DNA from: Tetracladium setigerum
Taxonomy: Eukaryota; Ascomycota; Leotiomycetes; Helotiales
Assembly (NCBI GenBank): GCA_031472005.1
Contig: PZJY01000002.1
Location: 248,001-312,000, forward strand
Length of the DNA stretch: 64,000 bases
Direction: 5' to 3'
Numbering within the stretch: the first letter of the stretch is position 1; every line of letters starts with the position of its first letter. The position numbers and the translations under genes are program-made. Under the pieces are notes generated by a model. It was not told the DNA's origin. It saw nothing but the letters and a program-made list of their open reading frames with translations, and did not search any database. This document shows, piece by piece, positions 57,751 through 64,000 of the stretch.

Positions 57751-59495
57751 ATGAAGTTCTCTCTATCGAATGCTCTCGTTGCCAGCGCGGTGCTGTCGGC
57801 CCCGTTCGCGGATGCTGCTGTCACTGACAAGAGAGTGACCATCAACTCCAAGGATTTGCAAAAGGCCATTACATCTGAGGGGTATGTCAATTTTCAACCA
57901 TTTCAATACTCCTATTCGCTGTAGAGAAACAAGTCGTATAATCTAGTAATGGTCGATTGGAAGAAAAACTACTACTATGGAAATATACTTCTCTTTCATC
58001 TTTCAAATCGCTAACCAAAATCTCTTCACAGATTAATGGCAAACCTCAAGGACCTCGACGCCATTGCCACCAAGAACGGCGGCAACCGAGCCTTCGGCTT
58101 CCCAGGTTACACGGCCTCTGTCGAGTACATCCTCTCCAAAACCAAGAAGTACTCCAAGACCTGGCACACCACAGTCCAAGACTTCCCAGCCCTCTTCAAC
58201 AACGTCACCAGCATCTCCTTCATCGTCGACGATGTCTCTTACTACGTCCTCGGCCTCACCTACTCCCCCTCCACCTCCCCGAAGGTATCACAGCCCCTCT
58301 CGTTCACGGCCCCATCGGCGATCTAGGCTGCACAGCAGCAGGTTACGCTGGCATCGACGTCAAAGACAAGATCGTGCTCGTTGAGCGCGGCGCCTGTCCC
58401 GATGGTACCACCTTCGCTGGAAAGATGAAAGCTTCCAAACTCGCTGGTGCAGCAGCAACCATTATCTACCACAGCATCGGTACCAAACTCACTGCTGCAA
58501 CCTTGTCCGCTCCAAACCCAGATGCATACCACCCAACCGGTGGTCTCAACCAAGTCGACGGACAAGCTCTTGCCGCTAGACTTCGCGCTGGCGAGGCTTT
58601 GACTGCTTATTTCCAGCAAACCCAATTGATTGAGACTAGAATCACTCAGAACATCATTGTGGAGAGTGAGGGTGGCGATTCCAAGAACGTTGTCATGTTG
58701 GGCGCTCACTTGGACTCTGTCCCCGCAGGTGCCGGAATCAACGACGACGGCAGTGGAACGACTCTGATTCTCGAACTCTTCGAAGCGCTCCAAAACTTCA
58801 AGTTCAAGAACAAGATCCGCTTCGCCTGGTGGGGAGCCGAAGAAAACGGCCTCGTCGGCTCGAGATTCTACACCTCCAACCTCAGCACCAAGGAAGTGGA
58901 CAACTTGCTCGTGTACCTCAACTTCGACATGGTTTCGCGAGGATACTTTGGCGTTTTCGATGGCGATGGAAGCACCCATGGTCTCGTCGCACCAGCTGGA
59001 TCCGATGTCGTTGAGAAATTGTTCGTTGATGATTTGACCAGCAAGGGTCTTACCGTTACTCCAGCCATCTTCTCTGGTGGAAGTGATTACGCTTCTTTCC
59101 TTAACGTGCTCAAGAAGCCTGTTGGTGGATTGTTCACCGGAACCGGTGTTAACGAGGATGATTGCTATCATCAAGCATGCGACGTTTACGCCAATGCTAA
59201 CTCGACTGTTTTGACTATCAATGCTAAGGTATGTTTCATCTTTTTCATCTCTCCTCTTACATCTTCTTGTACATTATATCTTTCATACTAACACCCCCAG
59301 ACAACCGCACACGTGTTATCCATCCTCGCACAAGACGGCAAGAAATTGATCCGCAAAGCCAAGTCCAACACCCGCGACACAATCGTCACTCGTGATCCTC
59401 ACACCGGTAACCTCATTCGCGAGGCACCTTTCTACCCATGGCCTGAGCTAGATGGTCTTGGACACTCTGGTCAAGCTTGCGGTGGTTTGCATTAA
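57751..59495 (+). CDS. M28 zinc aminopeptidase with PA domain (Ape3/Lap2-like), one apparent frameshift
   Basis: It removes N-terminal residues from peptides in the vacuole or outside the cell. Signal peptide at 1-22 (MKFSLSNALVASAVLSAPF). Exons are 57751-57881, 58032-59228 and 59301-59495, with introns of 150 and 72 nt that have GTATGT donors. The PA domain includes LVHGPIGDLGCTAAGY and GKMKASKLAGAAATIIYH. Two-zinc peptidase residues are in GAHLDSV, GINDDGSGT, WWGAEENGL, YLNFDMVS and DCYHQACD. The frame slips by -1 in the C run 58277-58280, between YSPSTS and PEGITAP. One added C gives 507 residues, the usual length for this family. A TATATA box lies about 80 bp upstream. Vacuolar versus secreted location cannot be decided here. 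Confidence 0.9.
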
Positions 59496-61072
59496 ACTCG
59501 CACACAACTCTCTCTGGCTTTTTATCTCTCCTTCTCTACTCCATTCTGGATCTGCTACATACAGCGATCGATCCGAAAGCGTAGATGAGATTTTGTTGTC
59601 AAACCCAACAGAAGAAAAAAAAGAGAAAGAACAATGGCACGAAATTACGAAGGAATGAAACAGGCAAAGAAAGTAGTAGTAGAAAGAAGACCATGAAAAC
59701 CGAGTCCTCTTCACCAAAAAAGTAAAGAGGCTAAAAGTTATAATGTACATAATTTCTATTAAAAAAAAAAAAGAAAATCATTTGAAAAAGTTTACATCAC
59801 AACGTGAGATGTGTCTTGTGTCTTGTCGAGCTCTCGTTTTTTTTTGTTACCAATTTCTTGCCAACCTTTTCCTCGTTCTTCAACTCCTTGTCGTCCACCT
59901 CCCATCAATCCTCCATAATTCTCAAAATCATCATCATGAGGGGACAAACTAATTCCTAACAGCAGGGCAGCATATATGCATACACATACACATAGCAAAG
60001 GAAACCAAAAAAAACTTCACTCTCATCTTTCCACCTTCCACCTCCCTTCCCCCTTCCCCTTTTTTAAGCAATACACAAACACTTCTTTCATCCCATCCCT
60101 CCCATTCATTCCTTTGAAAATAGTTAGTAATCTTACATTTATTCTAAACCTCCCTTACGTAAATGTAAATGGATGGATGGGGTTTGTAAACAGATCTATC
60201 TCTCTCTCAACGCGACGAAATAACCAACCTTTTCACGCATATCCTATCCTATCCGCCAATCTTCTAATTTTCCCTTGTGTAATATCTTACCTCCTCACTT
60301 CATCTACCTTATCAACTTACCTGCCTAACTTTTTAAATAGTAATGAGTAGTAATTAAGTGTGTGCGAATAATCTCCCAGTTGTCACACCTTAACCCTCAA
60401 ACAAAACAAACATACCGGACAACATGAACCCACCTCACCCAAGGATCGAGGCTTTAACCTTGCCACGGCTGGGAATGCTTCTCCCAGTTCTCGTTCTCGG
60501 AGTCAATTAATTGAGACTGGGAATGAGTCTGAAGTGTGATGATCCCATCGAATTCTAGCATATCTCATGGATATGGAGGGAGGTCGAAGCGAAATTCAAT
60601 CACTTTAACAGGCTGTGCAAACGATCATCGAGTTCCCGGTTGAATAGGGTTTCATTTTTCTACTTATTTTACTTTTTGTCCGTCTTCATCCCCCCAAACG
60701 TTTAGAGAGTAGGGGGATAGACCACCAGCACTATAACACAAGAGCCGCCGCTATGATTTGATTCCCAAATCTCAAGCTCAGCTCTGCTCCCACCCCACTT
60801 CCCCCATAAAAATTATCATTCGCTCATACGCCCATGTTATCATGATTTCCTTTAACTAGATGTCCGGTTGATGGATCATCCACACCCAAATGCTGTTGAA
60901 AAAACACATGCAAAAATCTTGCAGAAAAGATATCAATGCGAAGAGCTTTTTTCTTCTTCAATGCCCCACCAGAAACGCCGATGTTGAAGTCGTTCCCCAA
61001 GGTAAGGCACAAAGACCCATTATCGTAACCACCCATGACAAAGGAAAGAAAGCAGTAAAATCAAAGAATCGC
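59496..61072. other. Convergent intergenic between the M28 and MET6 genes
   Basis: No gene is visible. A poly-A run lies at about 59761-59773. 60000-60350 is CT/CA-rich. 60700-61072 is the 3' flank of MET6. Small open frames are without character. Confidence 0.5.
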
Positions 61073-63510
61073 CTATTTGGCGTACTTTGCACGGTAGAAC
61101 TTGGCAGCATTGACCATGTTGACCAAAGCGGCCTTGGTCTCGGCCCATTGACGGGTCTTCAATCCGCAATCAGGATCGATCCAAAGTTGCTCAGGCTTGA
61201 GGAATTGTAACATCTCATCGATGCGGTCCTTGATCTCCTGCTCGGATGGAACACGAGGGGAGTGGATGTCATAGACACCTGGACCGATGTGACGTGGGTA
61301 AGCCTCGTCAACGAAGACCTTGAGGAGCTTGGCATCAGACTTGCTGTTCTCAATGGAGAGGACATCAGCATCGAGAGCGGCAATGGCGTGGAAGAAGTCC
61401 TGGAACTCGGAGTAACAGAAGTGAGAGTGGATCTGGGTGGAGTCTTGGACACCGGAGACGGAGAGACGGAAAGACTTGACAGCCCAGTCGAGGTAAGCCT
61501 CACGCTCCTTACCGGCGCGGAGAGGAAGACCCTCACGAAGAGCGGGCTCATCGACTTGGATGACGAAGACACCAGCGGCCTCAAGGTCAACAACCTCATC
61601 GCGGAGAGCAAGAGCGAGTTGCTCGGCTTGGACGGATTGGTGGACATCGTCACGAGGGAAAGACCATCTGAGGCAGGTGATTGGGCCAGTCAACATACCC
61701 TTCATTGGCTTCTTGGAGATGGAGACGGCGTATTTGGACTCCTTGACGGTCATTGGTGCTGGGCGAGAGATATCACCAACAACGATTGGAGGACGGACAC
61801 ATCGGGAACCGTAAGATTGAACCCAGGCGTGTGTGGTGAAGGCATAACCATCGAGACGCTCACCGAAGTATTGAACCATGTCGTTACGCTCTGGCTCACC
61901 GTGGACGAAGACATCGAGGTCAAGCTCCTCTTGGATCTTGACAACATCTTGGATCTCCTTCTCGATGAACTTCTCGTACTCCTCAGCGGTGATCTCACCC
62001 TTGGTGAACTTGTTACGCTGGATACGGATCTCCTTGGTTTGAGGGAAAGAACCAATGGTGGTGGTTGGGAAGAGAGGGAGACCAAGGGCCTTTTGCTGTT
62101 GGGCAATTCGGACTGGGAACTCAGAGATACGGTTGTAGTATGACTCAGTGACCTTGGACTGTCTCTCCTTGACCTCTGGGTTGTTGGTGCGCTTGGAGGT
62201 AGCACGAGAGTGAACGGACTTGGCGTTGGCCTCGAGCTCAGCCTTGACGGAAGCTGGGCCCTCGGTGACAGCCTTGGCAATGACGGCAACCTCAGAAGCC
62301 TTCTCAACGGCGAAAGAGAACCAGTCGGCAATCTCGGGATCCAACTTCTTCTCGCTGGCGAGAGTGTGAGGGGTGTGGAGGAGAGAGGAGGAGGTGGCGA
62401 CAATCACACGGTCTTTGCCGAGCTTTTGAACGGCGGCCTCGACCTTCTCGATGGCCTTTTGGAGGTTTGTCTTCCAGATGTTACGTCCATCGACAACACC
62501 AGCGGAGAGGATAGTCTTGGAGCCGAGAGCAGCGACGACGGTGTCGAGTTGCTCTGGGTTTCGGACGAGATCGACGTGGACAGCGTAGATGTCAGTTGGG
62601 AGGGCATCGATGTTGTGCACGATATCACCGAAGTAGGTGGCAAAGACGAGCTTTGGGAGCTTGTCACCCTCAGCAGCGAACTTCTCGTAGGTTGGCTTGA
62701 AAGCAGCCTTGACCTTGGCTGGGAGATCAAAGACGAGGGTTGGTTCATCAATTTGAACGGTCTCGGCGCCAGCAGCCTTGAGCTTGGCCAAAAGCTCAAT
62801 GTAGACTGGGATGAGCTTCTCGAGGAGATCAATTGGGTCAACGGTTTGTCCACGATCTGGCTTTCCGAGGTGGAGGAAGGAAACTGGTCCAACCAAGACT
62901 GGGCGGGTGTTGATACCGGCCTCCTTGGCCTCAACAAACTCGCGGACGGCCTTTGGGTCGGCGGAGAGAGTGAAGGTCTGGTTGTCTTGGAGAGTTGGCT
63001 TGACATAGTGGTAGTTTGAGTCGAACCACTTCACCATCTCGAGGGATGGCACATCAACACCATCCTTCTGGTGTCCACGGCCCATGGCAAAGTATGTGTC
63101 GACATCGTCAAGCTTGTTCTCGGTGTAACGCTCTGGAATAGCCTAAAATCCAGATGTCAGCATTCTGCTGACTCGTTGAGAAAGTGGGAATGGGAAAACT
63201 TACACCGAAATCTTGGATGTGTGTGAGGACTTGATCGTAGAGGGCAAAGTCGTTGCTGGGGATGATATCGACACCAGCAGACTTTTGGATGTTCCAATGT
63301 GCGAGACGGATTCTCTTGGCCTCAGCGAGGAGGTCGGCTTGGGAGATCTTTCCACCCCAGTAAGCCTCAGTTGCCTTCTTCAAGTCACGGTTGACTCCCA
63401 TGCGGGGGAAACCGAGGATAGATCTGCGGACGAGAAGTTAGTATGCTGTTGCTGCTCGAGGAGAAGAATAAGGGCTCAATTCTGAAGGGAAAAGCTTACG
63501 ATTGAACCAT
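61073..63510 (-). CDS. MET6: Cobalamin-independent methionine synthase (5-methyltetrahydropteroyltriglutamate-homocysteine methyltransferase)
   Basis: It transfers the methyl group of methyl-tetrahydrofolate polyglutamate to homocysteine in the cytosol, the last step of methionine synthesis. There are three exons: 63510-63500 (11 nt, MVQ plus two bases), 63423-63204 and 63142-61073. Introns of 76 and 61 nt have GTAAGC and GTAAGT donors. The spliced frame is exactly 767 codons including the stop, the yeast Met6 length class. The N-terminus is MVQSSILGFPRMGVNRDLKKA. The catalytic half carries the zinc ligands in IHSHFCYSEF (His and Cys), IENSKSD (Glu) and DCGLKTRQWAETK (Cys). Strong codon bias indicates high expression. 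There are no frame breaks over 2.3 kb. A Cbf1-type box lies 330 bp upstream. Confidence 0.96.
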
Positions 63511-63839
63511 GGTGGCGGTCGGTTTGATGTGGTGAAAAATGGGAAAGGAAGTCTCGAGGTGTCAGCAAAGACGTTCCGAGATCGGAGATATTGGAGGAGG
63601 ATGAAAGTGAATAGAAGTGAAGCTATTCACACTTTTCAATTGAGTTGGTTGTGAAGGGAGGAAGAGGAGGATGAGGATGAAGATGAAGGAAGGAAGAAAG
63701 AAGAAGATGAAGCGGTGTGGGAGAAGAAGAATATTTGAAGGAAAAGCTGTTGGTGGGTGAAGAAAAGAACAGAAGAGGGGTTGGGGGTTGGATGGCGTTT
63801 GAGGGCGCTCGGACCAGCCTGCCCCTCTTGGCCGTAGTG

Positions 63840-63847
63840 TCACGTGA
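63840..63847. promoter_or_regulatory. TCACGTGA palindrome, Cbf1-type E-box
   Basis: TCACGTGA is the classic Cbf1 (Cbf1-Met4-Met28) site of sulphur amino acid genes in yeast. It lies about 330 bp upstream of the MET6 ATG. Whether the same circuit is used in this organism is inference. Filamentous fungi mostly use the CYS3-type bZIP for sulphur control. Confidence 0.45.
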
Positions 63848-63889
63848 AAGGACAGCCCCCGAATCGGTGGTCTTTCTCTGTGTCTAGAC

Positions 63890-63956
63890 CTTCTTCTTCG
63901 TCTTCTTCTTCTTCGTGTGCTTCTTCGTGTTCTTCTTCTTCTTCTCTTCTTCTTCT
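63890..63956 (+). repeat. (TTC)n tract
   Basis: TTC/CTT triplets, interrupted by CGTGTGC and CGTGT, run through the distal MET6 promoter (GAA on the MET6 strand). Confidence 0.8.
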
Positions 63957-64000
63957 CTGCTCTCCTCTGCCTTTTTGCCACAAGGAAAATGGTGTAGTCA

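Larger units (their letters stand above)
63511..64000 (-). promoter_or_regulatory. MET6 promoter and leader
   Basis: The minus strand is rich in A/C and CT blocks near the start (63511-63760), as expected of a fungal leader. Further up it carries a TCACGTGA box (63840-63847) and a GAA-rich tract opposite the TTC repeat. A basic, Arg-rich open frame on the minus strand (63981-63562) is produced by that repeat and is not a gene. Confidence 0.5.

Noticed and set aside
57957..58270. Upstream extension of the M28 frame (residues rich in Arg/His/Pro)
   Set aside because: It is the wrong phase of exon 2. The true phase encodes the conserved N-terminal part and joins by the frame slip at 58277-58280.
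58323..59174. 283-codon minus-strand frame
   Set aside because: Antisense to the M28 catalytic domain. It arises from codon bias.
61262..63019. Long plus-strand frames (293 and 269 codons) opposite MET6
   Set aside because: They are antisense shadows of the strongly codon-biased MET6 gene. The translations are Leu/Asp/Gly-rich with no family resemblance.
63562..63981. Arg-rich 139-codon minus-strand frame
   Set aside because: Produced by the TTC/GAA repeat in the MET6 promoter.
1..64000. tRNA, rRNA genes or CRISPR-like arrays
   Set aside because: I searched by eye for tRNA A/B boxes, rRNA-like blocks and regularly spaced repeats on both strands and found none that could be supported.

Overview
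The window looks like nuclear DNA of a filamentous ascomycete. Genes carry short GT...AG introns of 46-146 nt with CTAAC/CTGAC-like branch points, start codons sit in CAAAATG/CACCATG contexts, and intergenic regions are long. The gene set (Zn2Cys6 regulators, a HET-domain protein, an SH3-RasGEF of the Cdc25 type, a secreted M28 peptidase) is typical of Pezizomycotina. A Leotiomycetes source (Botrytis/Sclerotinia relatives) is my impression from protein character only.

Layout. 0-9 kb is housekeeping: the first exon of a probable mitochondrial protein (minus strand, cut by the window edge), a TCF25/Rqc1 ribosome-quality-control factor, the copper chaperone Atx1, a SCP2-type thiolase, and a two-exon 161-residue protein of unknown function. 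9.8-23.5 kb is an accessory island. It holds two related, stop-interrupted genes of an unknown family (9.8 and 12.1 kb) and three members of a second unknown family sharing a C-terminal TRAR...FVD motif (13.9, 15.7 and 22.9 kb), with a nit-4-like Zn2Cys6 regulator between them. 25.8-36.5 kb holds a single-pass membrane protein, a secreted Cys-rich/coiled-coil protein, a hypothetical protein, a second Zn2Cys6 regulator and a HET-domain protein. 36.5-49.7 kb is almost gene-free and ends in the CA/CT-rich leader of a Cdc25-type Ras exchange factor (49.7-53.4 kb). 53.4-64 kb holds a G+T-skewed spacer, a small unknown gene, a vacuolar/secreted M28 aminopeptidase and, on the minus strand, MET6 (cobalamin-independent methionine synthase) with a TCACGTGA box upstream.

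There is no operon-like organisation. The clearest functional links are local: MET6 with its Cbf1-type box, and paralogue clusters suggesting duplication and decay in the island.

A key caveat: four conserved genes (TCF25, SCP2-thiolase, HET, M28) are broken at six places, each explained by exactly one missing base in a G or C run of 3-4. Adding the missing base makes every one of these gene models a whole number of codons. I read this as homopolymer under-calling in the assembly rather than real pseudogenisation. The in-frame stops in the island families are of another kind and look like real decay.
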